A DNA stretch of 64,000 nt from Bacteroidota bacterium. Lineage in GTDB: Bacteria; Bacteroidota; Bacteroidia; Cytophagales; Cyclobacteriaceae. The DNA is taken from NCBI GenBank assembly GCA_018266435.1, contig JAFEAL010000008.1, forward strand, positions 1-64,000, read 5' to 3'. Numbering within the stretch: position 1 is the stretch's first letter; each line of letters begins with the position of its first letter. A program made the translations under genes and the position numbers. Below are positions 1 to 8,400 of this stretch, one piece after another. The notes under the pieces were generated by a model. The model saw nothing but the letters and a program-made list of their open reading frames with translations, made no database searches and was not told the DNA's origin.

Positions 1-17
1 AATCCCAGCGGGATCAC
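1..17 (+). other. attL core: 3' end of a tRNA gene cut by the window edge
   Basis: The bases AATCCCAGCGGGATCAC read as the last part of a T-loop, T-stem and acceptor strand of a tRNA gene whose body lies left of the window. No CCA is encoded. The same 17 bases recur exactly at 29842-29858, and a terminator follows both copies. Integration of tyrosine-recombinase elements into tRNA 3' ends is well known, and an integrase gene starts 247 bases away. The tRNA identity cannot be read from this fragment. Confidence 0.75.
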
Positions 18-40
18 AGGTAAGCAAGCAAAGAAAACCA

Positions 41-75
41 AAACCTCGCAAACACTATGTTTTGCGGGGTTTTTT
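41..75 (+). terminator. Rho-independent terminator after the tRNA 3' end
   Basis: The stem CCTCGCAAAC (44-53) pairs with GTTTTGCGGGG (59-69), with one bulged T and a G-T pair, and six T follow. It would end transcription of the tRNA entering from the left. A diverged copy stands at the same distance after the right-hand att core. Confidence 0.75.
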
Positions 76-118
76 GTTTTGGTGACCTACCAAATTATTC
101 ATTGAATACCAACGGTGA

Positions 119-167
119 GGTGCGTAGTTCGGTGCGTCAAAACAGAGCAAAAAAATGACGCACCGAA
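119..167. repeat. Probable integrase arm sites at the left end
   Basis: GGTGCGTAGTT (119-129) is followed at once by GGTGCGTCA (131-139). TTCGGTGCGTCA (128-139) is repeated in perfect inversion as TGACGCACCGAA (156-167). The same double motif occurs at 29766-29786 and 29962-29982, always near an att core. This is the layout expected for arm-type binding sites of the adjacent integrase; that role is inferred from position and repetition only. Confidence 0.6.
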
Positions 168-263
168 TTGGCCGCAAGAACCTGAACAACAGAGTGTTCA
201 AAAACTGAACATCTTGATTCATAGCGGTGGCAAACCTGAATTTTACAACTTCATCAGGTAGCC

Positions 264-1502
264 ATGAAAAAAACATTCAACCAGATTTTCTTCCTCAAGA
301 AATCAAAAAGTGTGTCTCAATTCCTCACCGTTTACCTACGCATCACCATCGATGGGGTGCGCACCGAAATCTCCACTCAGCGGACCTGCGACCCGCAGCA
401 ATGGGTATCGGCACTCGGAAGATTGAAAGGCAAAACCGAGGAAACAAAATCTTTCAACAATTACCTTGAAGCAGTGCAGTTCAGGATTTATGAAATCCAC
501 AAAGAGCTTGTGGCAAACGGTGCAGAAGTAACGGGAGAATTGATGAAGCAAAAATTCCTCGGATCAGCAGACCGCGCAAGGATGCTGGTCGAGATTTACA
601 CGCAGCACAACCAACAGTTTGCAGAGCTCGTAGGAAAAGAATTTTCTAAAGGCACGTTGAAAAGGTTTGAGGTGTGCAAAAACTCAATCGTGAATTTTTT
701 GCAATGGAAATTCAAAACAACTGACATCGACATACGGAAACTCAACTTTGAGTTCATCAACGATTACGAATTTTTTCTCAAGTCCGTGCAGGGCTGTGCG
801 CATAACACCAGCATGGGCTACCTGAAAAAGCTGAAGAAGATAGTTCGGCAATGTGTTGCCAAAGATTGGCTCGACAAAGACCCGTTCATGTCTTTCAAGA
901 TCACGTTGAAGGATACCCACCGCGTATATCTTTTGGAAGAAGAACTTCAAACCCTTGCATCGAAACCAATCAACATTGACAGGCTCAGTACAGTGCGCGA
1001 CATTTTCCTTTTCAGTTGTTACACGGGGCTTTCGTACAGCGATGTAGAAAAGCTGACCGTTACTGATATTTCAACGGGCATCGATGGCGAGAAATGGATT
1101 TTTACTACTCGCACAAAAACCGACACCGCGACTAGGGTTCCATTGTTGCCACCCGCACAGGCAATCATCGAAAAATATTCCATGCAACCTGAAAGACTAA
1201 ATTTGGGAAAGCTTCTTCCAGTGTTCACCAACCAGCGAATGAACAGCTACCTGAAAGAACTGGCAGATATTTGTAAAATAAATAAGGAACTCACGTTCCA
1301 TTGCGCCCGCCATACTTTTGCCACAACGATCACACTGACCAACGGTGTACCAATTGAGACAGTAAGCAAAATGCTGGGCCACAAAAACCTGAGAACCACC
1401 CAACACTACGCAAAGATTTTGGATTTGAAAGTAAGCCAGGACATGGAGGTATTAAGAGCCAAGTTCACGCATGTAGAGCAAAAATCTGCCTCCGGTTCAT
1501 AA
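264..1502 (+). CDS. Tyrosine recombinase (site-specific integrase), Bacteroidota type
   Basis: Catalyses integration and excision of the island at the tRNA 3' end. The 412-residue protein has an arm-DNA-binding domain (about 1-95), a SAM-like core-binding domain (about 105-205) and a catalytic domain (about 215-390). Visible catalytic positions are Lys285, His346-x-x-Arg349, His373 and the nucleophile Tyr382. The first catalytic Arg is replaced by Ser257 in CYTGLSYSD, a substitution also known in IntDOT of CTnDOT, so the enzyme is probably active. It is the first gene inside the left end and points inward. A downstream RteC-like gene and an excisionase-like HTH gene complete a typical element module. 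The start ATG was chosen because the arm domain begins right after it. Confidence 0.93.
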   Translation: MKKTFNQIFFLKKSKSVSQFLTVYLRITIDGVRTEISTQRTCDPQQWVSALGRLKGKTEETKSFNNYLEAVQFRIYEIHKELVANGAEVTGELMKQKFLGSADRARMLVEIYTQHNQQFAELVGKEFSKGTLKRFEVCKNSIVNFLQWKFKTTDIDIRKLNFEFINDYEFFLKSVQGCAHNTSMGYLKKLKKIVRQCVAKDWLDKDPFMSFKITLKDTHRVYLLEEELQTLASKPINIDRLSTVRDIFLFSCYTGLSYSDVEKLTVTDISTGIDGEKWIFTTRTKTDTATRVPLLPPAQAIIEKYSMQPERLNLGKLLPVFTNQRMNSYLKELADICKINKELTFHCARHTFATTITLTNGVPIETVSKMLGHKNLRTTQHYAKILDLKVSQDMEVLRAKFTHVEQKSASGS

Positions 1503-1583
1503 CTACTTTGCACCAAAATCATTCGTTTTGGCTAAATGCAATCGTTTGCATAACTTTCGGGTTTTGCAAAACGCAAAGATCAC

Positions 1584-2846
1584 ATGAAGTACCAACTTGA
1601 AGATCTCGAAATTTTTGTCCACACCCTGATCGATACCTATGAGACGGAGACTCCCCACACTATCATCCCCGATTTCGATGATAAGGAAAAAGCCCTTTTG
1701 AAGAAATCTTTGTCAGTCACCAAAGAGCTAAAATCTTATCTCTTCGACTTTGACAGTGAAAGCCGCATCGAAGCATTGGTTCAATGCCATCAAGCTACGA
1801 TCATCGAGTTGGTCGATCTGTTAGCTGGCAGCAATCACAATTCTTCGGGTGGTTCGGCAACAGGCAGATCCAAAAACGCACTGTGGAAATTGCTGAACGA
1901 CCAGTTGGAAAACCTCCTCACTTTCATCGAAACCTATTTTTTAAAATACTTCGATCAAGACCAGAAGATACCCAATTCATACCTGGCATTAGAAAGAACT
2001 TCACTTTCAAAAAAAACCAGCGCCATCCACTCGATTGTGCGCACGGCCCAACTTGACAATCGCCTTATCGATATAATTTTTTATCCGGTTGAAAGGATCA
2101 TCAGCTCAAATGTAAATGCAGTTACCTACCGCAGGTTAATTTTCATTAAACAACTCTTGAAAGATTTGGAGACCGTTCTTTCCGTTGATACTGGCAGGCC
2201 AGTTATTGAAGATGTTTTTAGGCTGATGATTTACCTCAATTTCAATTCGTGCCATCTTACATCCTATTTTATAAAAGCCATTGCCAACGAGGCCCAAGAG
2301 CAACACAGCGTTGCAACTCAGCTCGAAGTGCTTTGCCACTGGCTGAAAATAACCAACCAAAACCACACCAAACCTTCCTTTGTGCTGAAGACGGCAAGGC
2401 CTTCCCTTCAAGAGCAGATCACCCGTTGGCTAAGTGAAGAAATCAACTTCATCGAAAAGAAAAAGCAGCTCACACTGTTAATGCCGCCAACGGTAGCCGC
2501 AGAGCAAAAGGAACCAGTGAAGGTTGATACCTCTTTTTCTGTTCCTCAGCTCGCATTTCTAATACGGTTGTTCAAAGAGGCAGGAGTAATCACAAACAAA
2601 AACCAAACAGAGTTGATCCGTTTTTTCTCCCGTCACTTCAATTCGCTCCACAACCAAAATATTTCTACCGAAAGCCTGCGAATAAAATACTACCAGATCG
2701 AGCAGTCCACGATCAAATCTGTTCAAGCCATCCTCGACAAAATGATTGACCACAGCAAGAAAGCCAAATGGTTCTTGGTGTATTTCACCACTGATGCCTG
2801 TTACGATCTGGCAATTGAGCTCCTGTTTGGATTCAAAATATTTTAG
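1584..2846 (+). CDS. RteC-like protein of integrative elements
   Basis: A 420-residue soluble protein with no signal peptide. The C-terminal third, around SVPQLAFLIRLFKEAGVI and NKNQTELIRFFSRHFN, resembles the conserved part of RteC-like proteins found next to integrases in Bacteroidota mobile elements. In CTnDOT, RteC activates excision genes; that this homologue does so is inference. It lies 81 bases after the integrase on the same strand and just before an excisionase-like gene, which fits a regulatory role. The N-terminal 300 residues show no motif I recognise. The family call is from pattern memory, not a profile search. Confidence 0.6.
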   Translation: MKYQLEDLEIFVHTLIDTYETETPHTIIPDFDDKEKALLKKSLSVTKELKSYLFDFDSESRIEALVQCHQATIIELVDLLAGSNHNSSGGSATGRSKNALWKLLNDQLENLLTFIETYFLKYFDQDQKIPNSYLALERTSLSKKTSAIHSIVRTAQLDNRLIDIIFYPVERIISSNVNAVTYRRLIFIKQLLKDLETVLSVDTGRPVIEDVFRLMIYLNFNSCHLTSYFIKAIANEAQEQHSVATQLEVLCHWLKITNQNHTKPSFVLKTARPSLQEQITRWLSEEINFIEKKKQLTLLMPPTVAAEQKEPVKVDTSFSVPQLAFLIRLFKEAGVITNKNQTELIRFFSRHFNSLHNQNISTESLRIKYYQIEQSTIKSVQAILDKMIDHSKKAKWFLVYFTTDACYDLAIELLFGFKIF

Positions 2847-2879
2847 AAAATTTTCCCCCTGTCTTTCAAGTAGTTAAGG

Positions 2880-2893
2880 GGGTACCGGTACCC
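2880..2893. promoter_or_regulatory. Perfect 14-base palindrome upstream of the excisionase-like gene
   Basis: GGGTACCGGTACCC is perfectly self-complementary and lies 65 bases before the HTH gene at 2959, in the only gap of this block. It is a candidate operator for an element regulator. There is no direct evidence of binding. Confidence 0.4.
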
Positions 2894-2958
2894 TTTGTAA
2901 CTGGATACTTTCATCCCGTTCAAATTCCTTTGGGCCTTAACAAACCCAATCAAAAGTT

Positions 2959-3249
2959 ATGGCCATAGAAATTGTCACCAAGGAAGACCTTCAAAGCTTC
3001 AGGCATGAATTATTGAACGACCTTAAGCAAACTCTTTCCAAGCACTTGCCCGAAAAGCCAAAGCAATGGCTAAAGAGCCCGGAGGTGAGGAGGATGCTGA
3101 AGATCTCGCCTGGCACGTTACAAAACCTCCGTATCAATGGCACGCTGCGCTTCACAAAAATTGGCGGCATCATTTACTACAGCTACGGAGACATTGAAGT
3201 TTTGCTAGAGAAGGGAATGAAAAATGAGGCTTGTCCTCCGAAGCTTTAG
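2959..3249 (+). CDS. Excisionase-type helix-turn-helix protein
   Basis: A 96-residue DNA-binding protein. Residues about 33-85 have the MerR/excisionase-type HTH pattern, with WLKSPEVRRMLKIS as the recognition region and GTLRFTKIGGIIYYS as the wing. Such proteins direct excision or regulate element genes in Bacteroidota islands. Residues 5-30 may form a short helical lead. The last residues (NEACPPKL) and the stop codon lie inside a palindromic repeat at 3235-3258, so the C-terminus appears to have been rewritten by a repeat insertion. The next gene begins 12 bases later, so the two are probably co-transcribed. Confidence 0.8.
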   Translation: MAIEIVTKEDLQSFRHELLNDLKQTLSKHLPEKPKQWLKSPEVRRMLKISPGTLQNLRINGTLRFTKIGGIIYYSYGDIEVLLEKGMKNEACPPKL

Positions 3250-3258
3250 CGAAGGAGG
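3235..3258. repeat. Palindromic repeat, GAAGCtttAGCGAAGG family, copy 1
   Basis: CCTCC and GGAGG flank the core GAAGCTTTAGCGAA. The repeat supplies the last codons and the TAG of the HTH gene. Related copies occur at about 3817-3887, 4238-4263 and, more diverged, 29415-29459. Confidence 0.7.
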
Positions 3259-3261
3259 GCC

Positions 3262-4161
3262 ATGAACTACATCCGCCACCTTACAGCTTTCTTCGATAAA
3301 GTATCGAAAGAAGAAAAGCTCAACCCAACGCACATCAGCTTGTACATGTCGCTCTTTCAATTTTGGAATATCAACCGTTTTATAAATCCGATCTCCATTT
3401 CACGAAGTGAGATGATGGGCATCAGCAAAATCTGTTCGAAGGCAACCTACCACAAAGTGATGAAAGACCTCCACCAACTCGGATTTATCAAGTACGAACC
3501 ATCGTACAATCCATTCCGGGGAAGTTCAGTAACCATACTAAATTTTGATGCAGGAGAAATTCAAAAACTGAACGGGAGGCATACCAAAAAACAAACAAGC
3601 GGTGAACCGGCAGTAGGCCGCTACCGTACCAAAAAACAGGAAGGCACTGAACTGCTGAACGAGCCTTATATAAACAGTATAAACATAGTAAACAATAAAC
3701 ATAGTAAACGGCAAGCCCATGAAGATACAAGTTCAGATTTTGATAGGATCCGTGCAAAAGCGGAAGGGCAAGAGAAAAAGCATGTCAGCCAACTTGCCCG
3801 CCAAAATGAAAATGAAGGCGGGAGCTTCAGCGAAGGCGGAAAAAGTTCCACACCGGGCCTGCCAGCCGAAGCCTCAGCGCAGGCTGGGGGCGGGCGCAAA
3901 AAAATCAAATCATTGTCTGTGCCCGTTTCGCCAGAAGAAGTACAAGATTATTTTGCAGAAAGAAACTCCACGCGCCTCGAAGCCGAAAAATTTTTCAACT
4001 ACTTCCAAAGCAACGGCTGGAAGGTAGGCGGCCGGGCGGCCATGCAAGATTGGAAAGCTGCTGCACGCAATTGGATACTCAACTCGCACAAGTTTGAAAC
4101 CAAACCCAAGAACGGATCACTTCATGTCAACACAAACAAAAACTACGGAGAACCACTCTAA
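3262..4161 (+). CDS. Winged-helix replication-type protein of the island
   Basis: A 299-residue soluble protein. Residues 1-95 form a winged-helix-like domain (ISISRSEMMGISKICSKATYH, then a DLHQLGFIKY wing) like those in phage and element replication or regulator proteins. Residues about 220-280 (EEVQDYFAER, then FFNYFQSNGWKVGG, then DWKAAARNWI) match the short C-terminal motif of DnaD/phage O-type initiator proteins. The middle is low-complexity and partly encoded by inserted palindromic repeats (3817-3887), giving an Ala/Gly-rich linker. The following gene is a DnaC-like ATPase overlapping this one by 38 bases, so the pair may act as initiator and helicase loader. That function is inferred. 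Confidence 0.65.
   Translation: MNYIRHLTAFFDKVSKEEKLNPTHISLYMSLFQFWNINRFINPISISRSEMMGISKICSKATYHKVMKDLHQLGFIKYEPSYNPFRGSSVTILNFDAGEIQKLNGRHTKKQTSGEPAVGRYRTKKQEGTELLNEPYINSINIVNNKHSKRQAHEDTSSDFDRIRAKAEGQEKKHVSQLARQNENEGGSFSEGGKSSTPGLPAEASAQAGGGRKKIKSLSVPVSPEEVQDYFAERNSTRLEAEKFFNYFQSNGWKVGGRAAMQDWKAAARNWILNSHKFETKPKNGSLHVNTNKNYGEPL
3817..3887. repeat. Two palindromic repeats inside a coding sequence
   Basis: GGCGGGAGCTTCAGCGAAGG (3817 onward) and a copy at 3862-3887 with CCAGCC and GGCTGG arms share the GAAGC-n-CAGCG core. Both are read in frame and encode the Ser/Gly/Ala-rich linker of the winged-helix protein. Confidence 0.65.
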
Positions 4162-4867
4162 CAAAGCCGTCATTGCGAGGGAGGAACGACCGAAGCAATC
4201 TCCTAATGCGAAGCATGAAGGCACGAAAGTGGGTTTACCGACCGTAGCTTCAGCGAAGGTCGGCAATGGACTGGATTTAGCTTGGTGCATCTCCTTCTTG
4301 GAAAAACGCGGCAAGGAACTGTACGGTCAAAATTTCAAGATCATCGAACAAGATTTTGAAATCATCCATAAACTCCTCGTGTACTTCATTGGCGACAATA
4401 CCGAAGCAGCAAAATACAACCTCGACCTGGAAAAAGGGATTCTGCTCACAGGTCCGATCGGCTGCGGCAAAACTTCATTGATGAACCTCATGCGTTTCGT
4501 ACCTTCACCGGAACGAAACCACATAATGAAATCGTGCCGCGATGTGAGCTTTGAGTTCATGCAGGAAGGCTACGAAGTCATCTGGCGGTACAGCCGCATG
4601 TCGTTCAACAGCGAACGGCCGAGGACATATTGCTTCGATGATTTGGGCGCAGAGCAATCGTTGAAATATTACGGCAACGAATGCAATGTGATGGGTGAAA
4701 TCTTGTTGAGCCGGTATGAGTATTTTGTTTCGCATAATATGATTACGCATGTCACCACAAATCTTTCGGCTTCCGAGATTGAAAATGTATATGGCAATCG
4801 AGTAAGGTCAAGATTGAAAGAGATGTTCAACCTGATCTCCTGCATCGGAAAAGATAAAAGAGGATAA
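4124..4867 (+). CDS. DnaC-like AAA+ ATPase
   Basis: A 247-residue P-loop ATPase, likely a helicase loader or related remodelling factor of the island. Walker A is GPIGCGKTS (about 110-118), Walker B is YCFDDLG (about 169-175), and a sensor-like stretch HVTTNLSASEIE follows near residue 213, with an Arg-rich end (NRVRSRLKEMF). Start ATG 4124 is preferred over the upstream in-frame TTG at 4094. Residues about 14-49 (from VIAREERPKQS to ASAKVGNG) are encoded by two inserted repeats at 4168-4203 and 4238-4263, so the natural N-terminus has been lengthened. The gene overlaps the preceding one by 38 bases, suggesting translational coupling. Confidence 0.75.
   Translation: MSTQTKTTENHSNKAVIAREERPKQSPNAKHEGTKVGLPTVASAKVGNGLDLAWCISFLEKRGKELYGQNFKIIEQDFEIIHKLLVYFIGDNTEAAKYNLDLEKGILLTGPIGCGKTSLMNLMRFVPSPERNHIMKSCRDVSFEFMQEGYEVIWRYSRMSFNSERPRTYCFDDLGAEQSLKYYGNECNVMGEILLSRYEYFVSHNMITHVTTNLSASEIENVYGNRVRSRLKEMFNLISCIGKDKRG
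4168..4263. repeat. Two unrelated dispersed repeats inserted in frame
   Basis: Bases 4168-4203 begin CGTCATTGCGAGG and contain CCGAAGCAATCTCC, a pattern I recognise as a dispersed repeat seen in many bacterial genomes. Bases 4238-4263 (CCGACC and GGTCGG arms around GTAGCTTCAGCGAA) are another copy of the GAAGC/AGCGAAGG palindrome. Both are translated in the AAA+ gene. Confidence 0.65.
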
Positions 4868-4902
4868 CCTTGCACACCTCAATTCAACCAACCCCTAATC
4901 AA

Positions 4903-6612
4903 TCATTTCTTTTTCAATGGTATTTCAAATCCCATCCTCAAACTGAACTTGCTCACATAAGGGCTCCGGTGGTTCTTGTCGAAAAGATTGTAAAGAACCT
5001 GCACGTTGCCCATCAATTTTTTTGAATACCGGAATTCTTTTTTCATCCCGGCCATCCAACTCCACACCCACTTCCTCTTTCCAGCATCTGGTGAATTGTA
5101 TGAAGGGGGAATCAATGCATTCATCACCTCGGGTGCGATCATGGCATAAATTTCGGTTTTTAATTTTACCTGCCCATAAACACGAGGCCCATACACATGG
5201 TCTTTTGCCACATAGTTCATTTTGCTGAAATCATATCCCCACCGCTCGTTCCAACCTATGCCAGCCGTAAGCCTTCCGCTCAACCGATAACCAACCTGCG
5301 GGTTGAAATCCAACAACGTTTCTTTGTTACCTTGATACTGGATGTTCCATCCGGGCACCAGGCGCTCAATAAATGGTCTCCCCTTCATTGGGTTGCCCGG
5401 CTTCTTGAACATGTCCAGCGTCCCTTCATAATCTTTGTATTTTTTTTTCACATTGGCCAACTGCTGCATTGCGCCAAGCAGTTGTTTCTCCTGCCCGGCA
5501 AAATGATTGATTGTTTGCTCCTTCGCTTGTGTTACCATCATTTCCTTTCGGTAATCGGGATCCGACTGCCATTTGGTCACCATCTTTTCATATTGCTCTG
5601 CTTTCAATGCTTCGCCTCCAAACTGTTTTACTTCTTTTAGGTTCTTCGCATCTTTTTCCAACGTACTTTCCAATTGGCCGGGGTTCATATTTTTTAGTTC
5701 TCCTTCTACTTGTGAAACATCTTTGGTGATATTGGTCATGCCGGTTTGCTTTTCCAGCGTGTTTATTTCCTGGCTGGGCGAAACGTTGCCTGGCAAGTTG
5801 CCTTGCGGAACATTGGGTAACGATGAATTGGGCAATCCATTGGTACTGATATTGGGTACATTGGCATTTGGCAAATTGGAATTCACGTTGAGGCTGGAAT
5901 TGGGAAGGCTCAAGTTAGCATTCGGCACATTCAGGTTTCCATTTGGCAGATTCAAATCGGTGTTGGGAATTTTGACATTAGGCAGATTTATGTTAGGAAT
6001 CTTGAAGTTAGTCCCGGCCAGTTTGTTGAGCGAAGTAAGTTCTTGGCTCACTTTTTTATCAAAGCCTTTTATTTTGTTGTTCATGCCCGACTGCAGCTTG
6101 GCTAACTGCTGCTCGCCCTTTTGAACATCTTTGATGGACTTGGCATTTTTCAGTTTGTTCATTTTTTTCCGCAAACTGTCCATGGATTTGGTAACGCGTG
6201 GGTCTTTGGTGGGAAGTTTGTTGAGACTGTCCAGGTGGTGCTTGAATTGTTTCCGCATCACTTTTACTTTTTGGTTGTAACTGGCTATCTCTTGTTGCTT
6301 CATCTTTTTGACATTGGCTTGAAGCTTTTTCTCCATCACCGCAGGTTTGTTCAGGTCATTCGTCAAAGCTCTTTTCACCGAATCAGCTTTCTTCATGCCG
6401 GGCACTTGATGGATGTTGGGGGTGATCAACTTTACGTTCTGGATTTTCTGCAAGTGTTTGTTGACGCTATCGGTATTGTGCTTGGTTTTTATTGCAACGG
6501 AATCCATTTTACTGTTGATCAAAGAAGTGGTCTGCTCTATTGAGCCTCTTTTTTGAGCAAGAGAATTCAAGGAAAAAGCAAGTGAAATCAATATGAAGGA
6601 GAGCCATCTCAT
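4903..6612 (-). CDS. Exported protein with NLPN-type repeats and a barrel-like C-terminus
   Basis: A 569-residue protein with a Sec signal (MRWLSFILISLAFSLNSLAQ). Residues about 20-200 are Lys/Gln-rich and probably coiled coil. Residues about 200-280 are a run of short repeats of the form N-[LVI]-P-N (for example LNLPNGNLNVPNANL). After a second helical part, the last 150 residues (from about RPFIERLVPGW) alternate aromatic and polar residues and end FSLRMGFEIPLKKK, like an outer-membrane beta-barrel. It is the last gene of the minus-strand cargo, 10 bases after the BACON lipoprotein, so it may anchor or export the RHS system. I do not recognise the family. Confidence 0.7.
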   Translation of the reverse strand: MRWLSFILISLAFSLNSLAQKRGSIEQTTSLINSKMDSVAIKTKHNTDSVNKHLQKIQNVKLITPNIHQVPGMKKADSVKRALTNDLNKPAVMEKKLQANVKKMKQQEIASYNQKVKVMRKQFKHHLDSLNKLPTKDPRVTKSMDSLRKKMNKLKNAKSIKDVQKGEQQLAKLQSGMNNKIKGFDKKVSQELTSLNKLAGTNFKIPNINLPNVKIPNTDLNLPNGNLNVPNANLSLPNSSLNVNSNLPNANVPNISTNGLPNSSLPNVPQGNLPGNVSPSQEINTLEKQTGMTNITKDVSQVEGELKNMNPGQLESTLEKDAKNLKEVKQFGGEALKAEQYEKMVTKWQSDPDYRKEMMVTQAKEQTINHFAGQEKQLLGAMQQLANVKKKYKDYEGTLDMFKKPGNPMKGRPFIERLVPGWNIQYQGNKETLLDFNPQVGYRLSGRLTAGIGWNERWGYDFSKMNYVAKDHVYGPRVYGQVKLKTEIYAMIAPEVMNALIPPSYNSPDAGKRKWVWSWMAGMKKEFRYSKKLMGNVQVLYNLFDKNHRSPYVSKFSLRMGFEIPLKKK

Positions 6613-6622
6613 TTCTTTATCC

Positions 6623-8272
6623 TCAATGCAATGCCCAGCCAGAGTTGCGGGTAGCTCTAATCCTTCCTCCAGACGTTGGACTATACTTTACTGAATTGAC
6701 CAAAATGGCACCAAGGTCAAAGACCAAAAAATCAGCAGAAGCCACATTGTCATTATAACCCACGATATATTTACCATCGGTGGTAGATTGGAGGCGCGAG
6801 AAATTATCAGTGATCAGTGCCGAAAGGTTGGTAAAGGAATTCTGATAGTCCATAACATAAAATGTGCCATCCACAACATTGTAGATCACTTGGTCTTCAC
6901 CGCTCCTATAACTGAATGCCGAGTTCTTATACAGATCTCTTAAATAAGAAATCCCACTCACATAACCGCTCAAGTCAGTTATGTATTGGGTCAGGCTGTG
7001 GGAATGGAAGATGAGATCTTGCTTTTTGTTCACACAGAGGTTGACCGCTCCCACACCTGCCAAGTATACATTGGGGGCGTATATGGTATGAAGTGTGTCC
7101 GTTCCCATTTGCCATACATCCACATTAGTGTTCTGAAAAGCATACAACATAATTACTTTTGATCGATCATAGTTGGTATGTATCTCACCATATTGTTTTG
7201 GGGCACTGGTCATGAAATAATTCGAAATTGGCCACGTTGAGTCATTTTTATTGATGTACCGCCAAGAATAATATCCGCTGTAAAGTTCAGTTTGCATAAT
7301 ACCATTGCCATCACTCATCTGCGCGATATCGGAAGGAAAAAAAGCCTCCGAGGAATACTGCGGGTTATAAGGACTGACACGCACCTTGGTAATACTCAGG
7401 CTGACCGGATCGACAATTCGGTAAACTGAATCATCAGCCGCTGGAGCAAAAACCATCAACTTATCATGATAGTAATTCCAGCGGATCCGTTCAGGTCTGA
7501 ATGCAAGAGAAAGTTTTTTCAGCAGGCTTAGGTCGGGGAGAGACAATTGCACCAATTGATTCGGGTTTTGTGTGACTGCCCACAGGCTGCTGTTATCATC
7601 AGTGACGAAATAGTCAAAAACCTGACCAGGCACATTCAGCTTGCTCTTGTGAAGGGAAACCTGAAAGGTAAAATTGTATCCGTTCTTGAGGCTGATCGTA
7701 AAAGGATAAACCATGCCCATCGTTGTGCAAGGGTATGGAAATGAAACCTGTGACCCCGAAACCTTAAAACTATCCACTGGCGCACAAAGGTTCATGTTGT
7801 CTACAATTGTTGACACGTCAACATTCGTATTGAACGTCAAAACCACGGATGTTCTAACACTGGTTTCAAGGTTGCCCATAATAACTTGTGTCTGGAGGAG
7901 CTTCACACGCTGTTCTTGGCTCACTTCTATCTTCTGCTGCAAGTTTCCCGCCTGCACGATAATGCTACCTGTACGTTGGTCCATGTTTGTCATTGCGTTC
8001 CAAGCAATAGATAAAATGCTGTTCCCTGTGCCAGAGGCAGGAGTGACCGAAAGCCAATCTGATGTGCTCAACACCGACCATGAAGTATTTGAAGTGAGGC
8101 TTACCGATGTTGAACCCGCAGGTGCATCCACGGTTAGTAGATTGTTGCCTAATTTCAAGGTCTTCGGAATATTCTCTTTCGTGCAAGCAAAAAAGGCAAT
8201 CCATAGAATAAAGAAATAGCCCAGCCTTTTATTCTGCACACTAAAAAATATATTCTCTTGTGCCCACTCCAT
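6623..8272 (-). CDS. BACON-domain lipoprotein
   Basis: A 549-residue predicted lipoprotein. The hydrophobic stretch LGYFFILWIAFFAC ends in a lipobox Cys30. Residues about 40-120 form a BACON domain (SVSLTSNTSWSV, SDWLSVTPASGTG, RTGSIIVQAGN, IEVSQEQ), a fold common in surface proteins of Bacteroidota and often proposed to bind carbohydrate or mucin. An Ig-like segment follows (about 126-225). The rest (about 230-549) has recurring aromatic/Asp-rich strands such as DGKYIVGYN that suggest a beta-propeller. It sits 10 bases upstream of the barrel-like gene. It may help hold the toxin system at the cell surface; this is inferred from order only. Confidence 0.75.
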   Translation of the reverse strand: MEWAQENIFFSVQNKRLGYFFILWIAFFACTKENIPKTLKLGNNLLTVDAPAGSTSVSLTSNTSWSVLSTSDWLSVTPASGTGNSILSIAWNAMTNMDQRTGSIIVQAGNLQQKIEVSQEQRVKLLQTQVIMGNLETSVRTSVVLTFNTNVDVSTIVDNMNLCAPVDSFKVSGSQVSFPYPCTTMGMVYPFTISLKNGYNFTFQVSLHKSKLNVPGQVFDYFVTDDNSSLWAVTQNPNQLVQLSLPDLSLLKKLSLAFRPERIRWNYYHDKLMVFAPAADDSVYRIVDPVSLSITKVRVSPYNPQYSSEAFFPSDIAQMSDGNGIMQTELYSGYYSWRYINKNDSTWPISNYFMTSAPKQYGEIHTNYDRSKVIMLYAFQNTNVDVWQMGTDTLHTIYAPNVYLAGVGAVNLCVNKKQDLIFHSHSLTQYITDLSGYVSGISYLRDLYKNSAFSYRSGEDQVIYNVVDGTFYVMDYQNSFTNLSALITDNFSRLQSTTDGKYIVGYNDNVASADFLVFDLGAILVNSVKYSPTSGGRIRATRNSGWALH

Positions 8273-8400
8273 AAATTATGACAACTCCACTACTTAGTTT
8301 AAATTTATTTTTGACCTTATTCATATCGCTCGAAACCCTGCCATCATTTTTCCTCTTTTCATGGAGACTCTGTTACGAAATGACGAAACATTTATTTTCG

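Noticed and set aside
1-77. Complete tRNA gene at the left edge
   Set aside because: Only the 3' end is inside the window; the rest cannot be seen.
5800-6010. Regular short DNA repeats that could suggest a CRISPR array
   Set aside because: Period is too short, there are no unique spacers, and the repeats are translated as N-x-P-N units.
5197-6124. Plus-strand frames opposite the NLPN-repeat protein
   Set aside because: They mirror the repeats of the minus-strand gene, which has a signal peptide and a barrel-like end.
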